Origin: Ectopseudomonas oleovorans
Lineage (GTDB): Bacteria; Pseudomonadota; Gammaproteobacteria; Pseudomonadales; Pseudomonadaceae
DNA: 64,000 bases
Assembly (NCBI RefSeq): GCF_003052605.1
Contig: NZ_QASO01000032.1
Span: 27,920-91,919, forward strand
Direction: 5' to 3'
Shown: positions 8,934-16,841 of the stretch, piece after piece
How positions within the stretch are numbered: the stretch's first letter is position 1
Layout of the letters: every line of letters starts with the position of its first letter
Notes under the pieces: model-generated
What the model was told of the DNA's origin: nothing
What the model saw: the letters and a program-made list of their open reading frames with translations, nothing else
Database searches by the model: none
Program-made: the position numbers and the translations under genes

Positions 8934-9017
8934 CGATGCTCTAAATGCGTGTGGTCACGTCGTTACCTATAGATCGCGAGTTGAAGCTCCACATTTCATA
9001 GGAACTTAGCGACAAAA

Positions 9018-9140
9018 GAGCGTCCCGGCGTTCCGCCGTCGGGCTCGCGGGCTACGCCCCATGCCTCGTACCGAGTCATGGCCATCCGGCTTTGATCCCT
9101 GACGCCTCCGGCCCTGTGGGCCTGCGCGCTGCGCTTGCCC
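9018..9140. repeat. dispersed ICE repeat, copy 2
   Basis: A second, slightly diverged copy of the 7779-7893 repeat in the same orientation. The opening GAGCGTCCCGGCGTTCCGCC is identical, and an 8-bp-scale insertion near the end gives GCGCGCTGCGCTTGCC. The stretch 8934-9167 otherwise holds no gene that I can support. Confidence 0.7.
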
Positions 9141-9167
9141 ATCCGTCGTCTCTGCGGGCGGGGTGTG

Positions 9168-9327
9168 GGCGGTCTTGCTGTTCCCTTCACCGTATCACGG
9201 CGTTCTCGCCGTCAAGGGCTGCGCGCGCCTTGCGCGCTTGCGTCCTGGCGGCCGTCGCTGACCCCTGACCGCTTGCGCTGCGCCGTGCTGAGGCCGGTTC
9301 CGGGCAATTCCGCCCGAGCAACCGGAG
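9168..9327 (+). repeat. duplicated 5' leader, copy A (upstream of radC)
   Basis: A 160-bp element beginning GGCGGTCTTGCTGTTCCCTT and ending ACCGGAG right at the radC start. Copy B (9945-10103) is nearly identical and sits in the same position before the next gene. It contains the perfect hairpin ACGGCG-TTCT-CGCCGT at 9197-9212. The conserved end supplies the ribosome-binding GGAG in both cases, so it looks like a shared untranslated leader with a regulatory role rather than a gene. Confidence 0.65.
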
Positions 9328-9328
9328 C

Positions 9329-9841
9329 ATGATCATGTCGCAACTTTCTCTGTCTCTCGATTCCTCGCTGCTGGTGCGTGACGACCAGGGGCGCTATCTG
9401 CCGGCGACTGCCGACCAAATTCTGGAAGCTGCGCGGTACGTTATCGACCAGAAAACTCCGCGCGGGACGCTGTTCACTTCGCCGGCGCTGGTCAAGGACT
9501 ACCTGCGCACCAAGCTGGCCAACTTCGAGCATGAGGTTTTCGCTACGCTGTTCCTCGACAGCCAGAACCGTCTGATCGAATACGTGGAGATGTTTCGCGG
9601 CACCATCGACCAGGCATCGGTGTATCCGCGCGAAGTCGTGAAAACGGCACTGCAACACAACGCAGCGGCCGTGATCTTTTCGCACAATCATCCGAGCGGC
9701 AATTCCGAGCCGAGCCAGGCGGACAAGCTGCTGACCCAACGCCTCAAGGAAGCCCTGGCGCTGGTGGACGTGCGCACGCTGGATCACATCGTCGTCGGCG
9801 GCGAGGCCACTACGTCATTCGCTGAGCGTGGCCTGATCTGA
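9329..9841 (+). CDS. radC: RadC-family JAB/MPN protein of ICE type
   Basis: A 170-residue protein. Seen: the RadC JAMM signature SHNHPSGNSEPSQAD with the HxH pair and the distal Asp, and the strand HIVVGGEATTSFAERGLI at the C-terminus. It lacks the N-terminal helix-hairpin-helix of chromosomal RadC, which is usual for the short RadC proteins of ICEs and plasmids. The start is ATG 9329 or ATG 9335, both just after ACCGGAG in the duplicated leader. It is followed at once by a hairpin terminator, so it is a single-gene unit. The biochemical role is not settled despite the old DNA-repair name. Confidence 0.9.
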   Translation: MIMSQLSLSLDSSLLVRDDQGRYLPATADQILEAARYVIDQKTPRGTLFTSPALVKDYLRTKLANFEHEVFATLFLDSQNRLIEYVEMFRGTIDQASVYPREVVKTALQHNAAAVIFSHNHPSGNSEPSQADKLLTQRLKEALALVDVRTLDHIVVGGEATTSFAERGLI

Positions 9842-9845
9842 CACA

Positions 9846-9867
9846 GGGGGGCTGCGGCCCCTTTTTT
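9846..9867 (+). terminator. Rho-independent terminator after radC
   Basis: Stem GGGGC (9848-9852), loop TGCG, stem GCCCC (9857-9861), then six T residues (9862-9867). It starts 5 bp beyond the radC stop codon. Confidence 0.8.
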
Positions 9868-9944
9868 GCTGCGCCCGGTGGCGCAGCTACGGCCCTCGCG
9901 GGCCTGCGCTTGCTGAAGACAGGTGTGCGTAGGTGGTGGTGTGA

Positions 9945-10103
9945 GGCGGTCTTGCTGTTCCCTTCACCGTATCACGGCGTTCTCGCCGTCAAGGGCTGCG
10001 CGTGCAAGCACGCTTGCGGCCTCCCGGCCGTCCTTGACCCCTGACCGCTTGCGCTGCGCCGTGCTGGTGACGGTTCCGGGCAATTCCGCCTGTGTAACCG
10101 GAG
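9945..10103 (+). repeat. duplicated 5' leader, copy B
   Basis: The second copy of the 9168-9327 leader, diverging mainly in a short middle segment (about 10004-10035). It keeps the ACGGCG-TTCT-CGCCGT hairpin, the CCCCTGACCGCTTGCGCTGC segment and the terminal GTAACCGGAG. It ends 6 bp before the start codon of the next gene. Confidence 0.65.
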
Positions 10104-10109
10104 ATCGTC

Positions 10110-10499
10110 ATGAACGATAAATCACATGTTTCCCTCGAACAGCACGTTTGCCTGGTCTGCGGCAAAGCGTTCGATACCGGCACCATCCTGCTCGACAAGC
10201 GCCTGCGTGCAAGCATGGAGCACCATACGAAGACGGGCTGGGGCCTATGCCCCGAGCACCAGAAGCTGGCCGACGATGGTTTCGTCGCGCTAGTCGAATG
10301 CGACCCGCAGCGCAGCGGCTCGCCGGGTGGCCGCCTGAAGCCCGAGCAGGCTTATCGCACGGGCCGGCTGGCGCACCTGAAGCATCATGTGTTCGCCAAG
10401 GTGTTCAACGTGCCGATCGAGGCCAACCAGCCTTGCGTCTTCGTTAAGCCGGGCGTCATAGAGCAGCTTGAAGCGATGGTGTCGCCGGCGACGAGCTGA
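10110..10499 (+). CDS. small Cys-containing ICE protein, unknown function
   Basis: A 129-residue protein. It has CLVCGK near residue 14 and GLCPEH near residue 46, a C-x2-C plus C-x2-H arrangement that could bind zinc. The rest is soluble and rich in His and Lys. I do not recognise a named family. Start ATG 10110 follows the GGAG of leader copy B. A strong hairpin terminator lies 15 bp after the stop, so it is probably a single-gene unit controlled like radC through the shared leader. Confidence 0.7.
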   Translation: MNDKSHVSLEQHVCLVCGKAFDTGTILLDKRLRASMEHHTKTGWGLCPEHQKLADDGFVALVECDPQRSGSPGGRLKPEQAYRTGRLAHLKHHVFAKVFNVPIEANQPCVFVKPGVIEQLEAMVSPATS

Positions 10500-10514
10500 T
10501 CGCGCTAACAACCC

Positions 10515-10551
10515 GGCGCGTCGTCCTTTCGGGCGACGCGCCATTCTTTTT
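10515..10551 (+). terminator. Rho-independent terminator
   Basis: A 12-bp stem (GGCGCGTCGTCC at 10515-10526 with GGGCGACGCGCC at 10531-10542, one G-T wobble) and a TTTC loop, followed by ATTCTTTTT. It ends the transcript of the preceding small gene. Confidence 0.85.
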
Positions 10552-11287
10552 GCTGCGCCCGATGCCGATGCCTTCGCGCCCGCGGCGCTTCGCTTGCCTC
10601 CAGGGGAAAGCCCTGCGGGCTATCCCCGCCGCGCGATGCTTGGCGCCCCTGGAAGACCGCCGAACCGGCTGCGCCGGATCGGCCAGAAGCCAATCGCAGT
10701 CCCAGCAGCAGAAGCAATTTCTCGATGCCTTGTGCATGAGGGCTGTCCTGGGCGTGATGTTCATCGAGCATCGAAGTCAGGGCGTCCCCGGCCAAGAAGA
10801 CATGGCCGGTCGCGCTGTCGTGCGCGTTGCGCATCGAGCCGCCTGCGGCGTCTCGCCCCTGACGGGCTTCCATCGTTCCCTCGCTCCGCTCGGCTGACGC
10901 CTCCGGCCCGGCTTCTAGATCCGGGCCTGCGCGCTTCGCTTGCCGTGCGGTTCGGCACATAGGGATGGCCGTTGCCATGTCCAGCCGTCTTCCCTGACCT
11001 CATCACCTTGTCTGCGACTGTAGCCCGCGCCCGTGTGCCGTCAAGGCACGCAGGGCCGTGTCCTCGGCTGCGCCTGCGGGCCGCACCAACCCTGCGCTTG
11101 CCTCCTTGACGGCACCCGTTCGCGCGCTCCTGACCGTCGCGGGCGATGAACTCAGGAAAGACGGTGGCAACAGGGCTAACCGGGTTCCTCGTGCCGACCG
11201 CACCGAACAGCTGAAAGGCTGGGCTCCGAATCTAGGAATCCGGTGTGCGGTGTGAACAGCAAACCTCTTTTTGTCAGGAGAAAGACC
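10552..11287. other. 736-bp gene-free, G+C-rich, structured stretch
   Basis: Open frames here are short, Arg/Ala/Pro-rich and without ribosome sites, so I call no gene. Visible structures are a small hairpin AGCCC-TGC-GGGCT near 10608 and a perfect 12-bp inverted repeat GTGCCGTCAAGG (11035-11046) with CCTTGACGGCAC (11104-11115). The last 200 bp probably form the leader of the DUF932 gene. A fragment near 10898-10960 resembles the end of the dispersed ICE repeat. Confidence 0.5.
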
Positions 11288-12118
11288 ATGCAACTCGCAT
11301 CCCGTTTCGCTTCCCGTTCCCCGGCACTGCGCAGCGAATACCCGCTGACCGATGACCAGATTCACCGTGTCGCGCCGTCCATCTTCGCGGACGCCCCGCA
11401 TGAGAGCCGTTCGCAGCGGTACGCCTACATCCCCACCGCCGCCGTGCTGACCGAGCTTCGGAAAGAAGGCTTCCAGCCCTTCATGGTGACGCAGACCCGC
11501 GTGCGCGATGAAGGCAAGCGCGAGCACACGAAACACATGATTCGCCTGCGCCACGCCAGCCAGATCAACGGCGCGGAGGCTAACGAAATCGTGCTGCTGA
11601 ACTCGCATGACGGCACCAGCAGCTATCAGATGCTGGCCGGCATGTTCCGGTTCGTGTGCAGCAATGGTCTTGTCTGCGGCGACACCGTGGCGGACGTGCG
11701 CGTGCCCCACAAAGGCGACGTAGCCGGCTCCGTCATCGAAGGCGCTTTCGAGGTGTTGAGCGGCTTCGAGCGGGTGAAGGAATCCCGCGATGCCATGCGC
11801 GCGATCACGCTGGACGAAGGCGAGGCCGAAGTGTTCGCCCGTTCCGCGCTGGCCCTCAAGTACGACCCCACCGACAACAAGCCAGCGCCCATCACCGAAT
11901 CGCAAATCCTGATGCCGCGCCGGTTCGACGACCGCCGCCCGGACTTGTGGAGCGTGTTCAACCGCACCCAAGAAAACCTGACCAAAGGCGGATTGCATGG
12001 CCGCAGCGCCAACGGGCGCCGCCAGCAGACCCGCCCGGTGCAAGGCATTGATTCCGATGTGCGCCTCAATCGCGCCCTCTGGATGCTGGCCGATGGCCTG
12101 CGCCAGTTGAAAGCCTGA
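11288..12118 (+). CDS. DUF932 domain protein
   Basis: A 276-residue protein of the DUF932 family (phage/plasmid-like proteins of the YfjQ/YubP kind), common on ICEs and plasmids. Seen: YAYIPTAAVLTELRKEGF, the central NSHDGTSSYQMLAGMFRFVC, and a GLVCGD segment, all in the family order. The start ATG 11288 has GTCAGGAG eight bases upstream; an in-frame ATG at 11243 lacks this. It precedes the ParB gene by 74 bp and is probably cotranscribed with it. The family has no proven biochemical role; links to anti-restriction or plasmid maintenance are suggestions only. Confidence 0.85.
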   Translation: MQLASRFASRSPALRSEYPLTDDQIHRVAPSIFADAPHESRSQRYAYIPTAAVLTELRKEGFQPFMVTQTRVRDEGKREHTKHMIRLRHASQINGAEANEIVLLNSHDGTSSYQMLAGMFRFVCSNGLVCGDTVADVRVPHKGDVAGSVIEGAFEVLSGFERVKESRDAMRAITLDEGEAEVFARSALALKYDPTDNKPAPITESQILMPRRFDDRRPDLWSVFNRTQENLTKGGLHGRSANGRRQQTRPVQGIDSDVRLNRALWMLADGLRQLKA

Positions 12119-12192
12119 ACCCTTCCGATCTTTTACCCGCCGGAGGGGCGGTTCCCCTCCATTCCCTTGTTTCACTTGATTGGAGATACACC

Positions 12193-14250
12193 ATGAACGC
12201 CGTTACCACTACCGAAGCCCGCGCCATCCAAGCCCCCGCGCTGGAAGCTGCCGACCCGACCAAGAACCTGATTCTGGTTCCGCTGTCGCGGCTGGTGTTG
12301 CGCCCCACGGGCCGCAACGTGCGCAAGACCCCGCGCATGTCCATCCCCGAACTCGCCGCATCCATCCAGCGTGTCGGCCTGCTGCAAAACCTGATCGTGA
12401 TTGCATCCGCCGATGGCGAGCATTGCGAAGTCGTCGCCGGTGGCCGTCGCCTCGCCGCGTTGAAGCTGCTGGCGAAAAAGCACCGCATCAGCAAGGAATG
12501 GGAGGTTCCTTGCCTGCTGGTAGCCGATGGCACCGCCCGCACGGCCAGCCTCACCGAGAACGTACAGCGCGAAGCCATGCACCCCGCCGACCAGTTCGAG
12601 GCATTCGCCGCGCTGGTGGCCGAAGGCCGGCCCATCGAGGACATTGCGGCGGATTTCAGCGTCACGCCGCTGGTGGTGCAACGCCGCTTGAAGCTGGCGA
12701 ACGTGTCGCCGCGCCTGATGGCCGACTATCGCGCCGATGCCGTCACGCTCGATCAGTTGATGGCGCTTGCCATCACCGATGACCACGCCGCACAGGAAGC
12801 CGCGTTCTACGATGCCCCGCAGTGGCAGCGGCATCCGTCCCACTTGCGCGAACGCCTGACCGAGCGCGAAATCGACGCCTACCGGCATCCGCTGGTGCGG
12901 TTCGTAGGGCTGGACACCTACGAAGCCGCAGGCGGTGGCATCCGCCGCGACCTGTTTGCGGAAGGCGATGCGGGCGTGTATCTGACCGATGCCGCGCTGC
13001 TGGAACGACTGGCGCAAACCCGGCTGGCAGGCATTGCCGCCAATGTTCGCGCCGAAGGTTGGGCGTGGGTGGATGCCACGCCGGGCGCGACCCATGCCGA
13101 CCTGCACACCTTCCAACGCGCCCCGAGGGAGCGCCGCGAACCGAACAAGCGCGAAGCCGCACGCATCGAGAAGCTGCAAGCCCGGATGCACGAACTGGCC
13201 GAAGCCGTGGATGCCGCATTGGACGCCGACGACGAGGAAAAGGCCGATGCCTTGCAGGAGGAAGGCGAAGCCGTGGGCGAGCAGTTGCAAGCGCTAGAAG
13301 ATGGCTTGCAAGACTACGGCGCGAACGTGAAGGCCGCAGCCGGAGCCATCGTCACCATCGACCGCAACGGCGAGGCCGTCATTCATCGCGGCCTGATGCG
13401 CGAAGCCGAAGCCAAGGCGCTGCGCACACTGGAAAGGATTCGGCAGGGTTTCGGCGGCGAAGGCGAAGCCGCGAACGACGAGGAAGGCGAGGACGGAGAC
13501 GACGACAGGCAGCCCAAGGCCGCCGCCATGTCCGACCGGCTGGCGCAGAAGTTGAGCGCCCACCGCACCGCCGCGCTGCAAATCGAAGTCGCCCGGCATC
13601 CGCAAGCCGCGCTGGCCGCCGTGGTGCATGGCATGGTGCAGACCGTTTTGCAGGGCAGCCACTACGGCCACGACTTGCCGCTGGGCGTAAGCCTCAAAGT
13701 GCAAGACCGGCTGGAAGGCATGGCCCCGGACTTGCCCGAATCGCCCGCCGCCGTGGCGCTGCGCGAACTGCAACAGGTGGCGGGCGAAGCCTTGCCGGAG
13801 GACAGCGCCGAACTGTTCGCCGTGCTGCTGGCGAAGCCGCAAGATGAACTGGTGCGGCTGCTGGCCGTGTGCGTGGCTTCCACGGTGGACGTGGTGACAC
13901 CCCGCGCCACGCCGCACCAGCGCGGCGCAGAACTGGCGCAGGCCGTGGGCCTCGACATGGCCGCATGGTGGAAGCCGACCGCAGAAGGCTACTTCAAGCA
14001 TGTTTCCAAGGCCGTGATTCTGGATGCCGTGGCCGTGTTTGCACCGGATTCTGTAACCCGGCTGGCGAAGTTGAAGAAGGCCGACATTGCCAGCGAGGCC
14101 GAGCGGCTGGCCGATGGCACGGGCTGGATGCCCGCCATCTTCAAGGCCGCAGGCCCGCAGGATGCCGTGCAGGAAGAAGGCCCGGAGCAAAACGCCCCGG
14201 AGGATGCCGAGGCAATGGCGGATGAACCCGCCGAAGCACTGGCCGCTTGA
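12193..14250 (+). CDS. parB: large ParB/Srx-fold protein of ICE backbone
   Basis: A 685-residue protein. The N-terminal 200 residues have the ParB nuclease-like fold: IPELAASIQRVGLLQNLIV, then CEVVAGGRRLAALKLL, then LTENVQREAMHPADQFEAF, followed by a KorB-like helix-turn-helix region. This covers the box I and box II motifs of ParB. The remainder is Ala/Glu-rich, predicted helical, with an acidic stretch EEGEDGDDD near residue 435. It is about twice the length of a chromosomal ParB, which is usual for the ICE form. Strong ribosome site GGAGATACACC. It probably acts with ParA in stabilising the excised element, or regulates transcription. Confidence 0.88.
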   Translation: MNAVTTTEARAIQAPALEAADPTKNLILVPLSRLVLRPTGRNVRKTPRMSIPELAASIQRVGLLQNLIVIASADGEHCEVVAGGRRLAALKLLAKKHRISKEWEVPCLLVADGTARTASLTENVQREAMHPADQFEAFAALVAEGRPIEDIAADFSVTPLVVQRRLKLANVSPRLMADYRADAVTLDQLMALAITDDHAAQEAAFYDAPQWQRHPSHLRERLTEREIDAYRHPLVRFVGLDTYEAAGGGIRRDLFAEGDAGVYLTDAALLERLAQTRLAGIAANVRAEGWAWVDATPGATHADLHTFQRAPRERREPNKREAARIEKLQARMHELAEAVDAALDADDEEKADALQEEGEAVGEQLQALEDGLQDYGANVKAAAGAIVTIDRNGEAVIHRGLMREAEAKALRTLERIRQGFGGEGEAANDEEGEDGDDDRQPKAAAMSDRLAQKLSAHRTAALQIEVARHPQAALAAVVHGMVQTVLQGSHYGHDLPLGVSLKVQDRLEGMAPDLPESPAAVALRELQQVAGEALPEDSAELFAVLLAKPQDELVRLLAVCVASTVDVVTPRATPHQRGAELAQAVGLDMAAWWKPTAEGYFKHVSKAVILDAVAVFAPDSVTRLAKLKKADIASEAERLADGTGWMPAIFKAAGPQDAVQEEGPEQNAPEDAEAMADEPAEALAA

Positions 14251-14312
14251 CCCGCACGGAAGGCAAGCGCCCCGGCCTCGACCGGGGCGCTTCGCTGCAA
14301 GGAGAAACCCCA

Positions 14313-14522
14313 ATGACCCGCACCACGACCAGCCGCCCACGCATGGCGGCGACCTATGCCCCCGGTACGGTACGCGCCCGCCGCTGGCACGGCGAAGGCG
14401 ACGTGCGCGGCTACCGTCCGCCTCGCGGCTGGACAGCCCGAGCCGACCTGACCGACTTTCACCCCATCACGGGCCGCGCCTTGCCGCGTGCCGTGTGGTG
14501 GATTATCGAAACCAAGGACTAA
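14313..14522 (+). CDS. small conserved-type ICE protein, unknown
   Basis: A 69-residue basic protein beginning MTRTTTSRPRMAATYAPG and ending AVWWIIETKD. The ATG at 14313 has AAGGAG nine bases upstream, better than an upstream in-frame ATG at 14247. It lies 62 bp behind parB. I do not recognise a family; the Arg/Trp-rich composition hints at nucleic-acid contact but nothing more can be said. Confidence 0.55.
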   Translation: MTRTTTSRPRMAATYAPGTVRARRWHGEGDVRGYRPPRGWTARADLTDFHPITGRALPRAVWWIIETKD

Positions 14523-14535
14523 CCCATCATTCACG

Positions 14536-14781
14536 CCAGCCCCAGTCCGTTCCGCCCTGGGGCTGGTGGTCAAAAATCCGGGCGCGGCGGTGGCCGCGCC
14601 CGGTTTCAAGGCCCAAAACCAAAACGCCCCTTCGCCGCCTTCGGGCGGGCGGCGAAGGGGCCGCGCACAAGCGGCCTTGTGCGCGAGAAACCACGAAGCC
14701 CACAAGTGCGGCGGCGCACCCCGCCGCCGGTGTTTGGACTGCGCCCCGCCGCAATGGGCGGGGCTTGTGGGGCTACGCCCC
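14536..14781. repeat. array of seven consecutive perfect hairpins
   Basis: Seven back-to-back inverted repeats in 246 bp: 14536-14566 (10-bp stem CCAGCCCCAG), 14580-14601 (9 bp, GGGCGCGGC), 14627-14660 (13 bp, CCCCTTCGCCGCC), 14662-14685 (10 bp, CGCGCACAAG), 14710-14728 (7 bp, GGCGGCG), 14743-14764 (8 bp, GCCCCGCC) and 14769-14781 (5 bp, GGGGC). All arms pair perfectly. None has a T-tract, so they are not simple terminators. The density suggests a structured RNA or a single-strand DNA element. Confidence 0.6.
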
Positions 14782-15126
14782 GGCTTGCTGCGGCAGGTTG
14801 TGCGAAAGCGTGCCGTCCTCGACGCTGGCGGTTCGTTGCCTGTATGTCACGAAGGACGGTTCACCGACACACCGCCCGGCCTCGCCCGATGGAGCCTCCA
14901 CGCCACGCCTCAAGCATGTGCCGCGAGCTGCGGCAGGGGCGCTCCGGCCTTGTCGTCGGGGCATTGACCTGGCCCGCGTCAGGGCGCAAGCCGGTGAAGC
15001 CGTCACGCGGGGATGCCGAGTCGGCCATGTCTCCATTCGGGAGCGGTCGGCCTGTACGTCCTTGTCTTGTTGTGAATCCTGGCGGTGGCGCGGCTGCGCC
15101 TTGGGCTTCATGGCCGCAACCTTCCA

Positions 15127-15182
15127 GCAAAAATAATTTCCCCTGCGCTGCGCGCATTCCTCGCGGGACAAATTATTTTTGC
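15127..15182. repeat. A+T-rich 13-bp inverted repeat upstream of DUF736
   Basis: GCAAAAATAATTT (15127-15139) pairs perfectly with AAATTATTTTTGC (15170-15182); the inner CCC/GGG bases extend the stem. It stands out as the only A+T-rich segment in about 780 bp of G+C-rich gene-free DNA (14523-15300). It could be a protein-binding site or a terminator, since the right arm ends in five Ts. Confidence 0.6.
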
Positions 15183-15300
15183 TTCCAGGTTCTCCACTTC
15201 GTTCCGACCGCAAGCGGTGCGGCCAGCCCATCCCCGCCGGACGGATCACAACAAGGACGCACTGGCGCGACCTTGTTCAACCCGAAAGGAGAAATCATCA

Positions 15301-15614
15301 TGGCAAACATCGGCACCTTCACCGCAGAGAAAGACGGCTTCACCGGCACGCTCCGCACCCTGACGCTCAACGTCAAAGTCAAGCTGGTTCCCAACGACAA
15401 GGGCGACAACGAGAACGCCCCCGACTACCGCCTGCAAGCGGCAAGTCATGACATCGGCGCGGCGTGGAAGAAGACCAGCGAGGCCGGACGGCCCTATGTG
15501 TCCGTGACCCTGGACGATCCTTCGTTCCCAGCCACCGTTTATGCCCGCCTGATCGAAGGCGAGAACGGCACGCACGACCTGATCTGGTCGCGCAACAAGC
15601 CCAAGGCGGCCTGA
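15301..15614 (+). CDS. DUF736 family protein
   Basis: A 104-residue protein with the family opening MANIGTFTAEKDGFTGTLRT and the closing segment YARLIEGENGTHDLIWSRNK. DUF736 proteins are short, beta-rich proteins of ICEs and plasmids with unknown function. ATG 15301 follows AAAGGAGAAATCATC. The gene stands alone between the hairpin-rich leader and a strong hairpin just after the stop, so it is probably a highly controlled single-gene unit. Family assignment is firm, function unknown. Confidence 0.92.
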
Positions 15615-15622
15615 CGGCCGCC

Positions 15623-15656
15623 CACAGCGCCCCGCCCATTGCGGCGGGGCACTGTG
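15623..15656 (+). terminator. hairpin after DUF736 gene
   Basis: CACAG-C-GCCCCGCC (15623-15636) pairs with GGCGGGGC-A-CTGTG (15643-15656), a 13-bp stem broken by one mismatch. There is no T-tract, so it may be a processing or stability hairpin rather than a Rho-independent terminator. Confidence 0.5.
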
Positions 15657-15935
15657 CTGCTCATCGCATCACCGCACGCATAGGGTTTCGGCAGTCGCTC
15701 CGCGCTGGGTACGTCCACCAGGGCCGGTATCGCATGGGTGCTGACTGGAGGGTTCGCAACCCTTGGCAGCCGCAGGCACAAGATGGCGTGTCGGCGCTGG
15801 AAGCGCCGCCGGGCTTTCGGGCTGCGCCCCGTGCCGGCTACGCCGTCACGGCCAATCGGCTTCAATCCCTCACGCCTTCGCGCCTGCGGCGCTGCGCGCT
15901 TCGCTTGCGGAGATCCGGCACTACGCGCCGACGCG

Positions 15936-16229
15936 CTACGGCGTATCCGACTCCTTCAGCACGGCCTCAAGCTCCTGGCGCACGCGCGCCAGCAGCTCGT
16001 CGGCCTGGTGCGCGCTGTCGCCGACGTAGGCCAGCGTCAGCAGCGTGAGCGGATGCACGTCCATGACCTCGCACAGCTCGGCCAGCTTGTGGATGGTCGG
16101 GCTTTTCAGGTCGCGTTCCAGCGAACTCATGTAGGTGCGGCTGGACACGTCAGAGAACGCTTCCTGGCTCAAGCCACGCGCTTTCCTGACCGTCCGTATC
16201 GCCGCTGCCAATGAGTTCTTCGCTGCCAC
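15936..16229 (-). CDS. XRE-family helix-turn-helix regulator
   Basis: A 97-residue Cro/CI-type repressor. Seen: AAAIRTVRKARGLSQEAF, then SRTYMSSLERDLKSPTIHKL, the standard two-helix reading head, followed by LAELCEVMDVHPLTLL and a short helical tail. Start codon is GTG at 16229. It is transcribed against the DUF2958 gene across a 264-bp gap that contains two CTATAG half-sites, probable operators. In this ICE family such a regulator is placed to control the backbone genes to its right. Confidence 0.88.
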   Translation of the reverse strand: MAAKNSLAAAIRTVRKARGLSQEAFSDVSSRTYMSSLERDLKSPTIHKLAELCEVMDVHPLTLLTLAYVGDSAHQADELLARVRQELEAVLKESDTP

Positions 16230-16272
16230 CTATGGTTTCCCCCCAAAAACCAAGATGACAGCCCATTGCGCT

Positions 16273-16293
16273 CTATAGGGCTACAATCTATAG
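16273..16293. promoter_or_regulatory. paired CTATAG sites, candidate XRE operator
   Basis: CTATAG at 16273-16278 and again at 16288-16293, 15 bp centre to centre (about one and a half helix turns), lie between the XRE gene and the DUF2958 gene. Each is itself a palindrome. Autoregulation by XRE repressors is common; the site assignment is inference. Confidence 0.35.
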
Positions 16294-16493
16294 TGTTCAT
16301 TTTGTGCTACTGCTTTCCTCTTTCGTGCCTTTACGGAAATCCGTATCTGCGGATTTCTTCAAACCCAGGGAACCGCATCCGTGTCTTTCCTGACTTCCGG
16401 CAATGCGCTTTCGTGCCTCTACGCTTCTATGGATTCGTGCGCAAGCACAGAGGCGCTTCGGCGGTTCCGTGCATTCGTGGAAGGCACGCGGCC

Positions 16494-16841
16494 GTGATCC
16501 CGCTTGCGACCGAGGAAGAACGGACGCGGCTGCTGGCCCACGGCCAAGCCCGCGCCGCCGGGCAGGATATCGACCCGTTGCCGGCCGTGCGGCTGTTCAC
16601 CCCGGACGCGCATGCAACATGGCTGCTGGCCTCGCTCGATCCTGCCGATGGCGATACGGCCTACGGCCTGATCGACTTGGGGATCGGAATGCCCGCTCTG
16701 GGCACGGTGAGGCTGTCCGATCTCGCGTCCATCGTCGGCCCGCGTCAGCGGCCGGTGATGCGCGATCGCTACTTTCAGCCGACGCGGAGGCTGTCGGAGT
16801 ATGTCCGGCTGGCGCAGGAAGACGGTTCGATCCCGGACTGA
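16494..16841 (+). CDS. DUF2958 domain protein
   Basis: A 115-residue protein: ATEEERTRLLAHGQ, then LPAVRLFTPDAHATWLLA, then DPADGDTAYGLIDLG and RDRYFQPTRRLSEY. This order is characteristic of DUF2958, a small domain common on ICEs, sometimes fused to single-stranded-DNA-binding or anti-restriction proteins. I choose GTG 16494 because the upstream in-frame part (from 16266) is unlike the family and contains Cys-rich non-coding-like sequence. No strong ribosome site is visible. Function unknown. Confidence 0.8.
   Translation: MIPLATEEERTRLLAHGQARAAGQDIDPLPAVRLFTPDAHATWLLASLDPADGDTAYGLIDLGIGMPALGTVRLSDLASIVGPRQRPVMRDRYFQPTRRLSEYVRLAQEDGSIPD

Noticed and set aside
9329..9841. RadC as the missing isopeptidase of the E1/E2 cluster
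   Set aside because: It is the standard short RadC of ICE backbones, separated by repeats and its own leader and terminator.
10468..10962. Arg/Pro-rich open frames in the gene-free stretch
   Set aside because: Low-complexity composition, overlapping frames on both strands and a terminator running through their start.
11003..12175. 390-residue minus-strand frame opposite the DUF932 gene
   Set aside because: It is antisense to a gene with clear family motifs and extends into non-coding leader.
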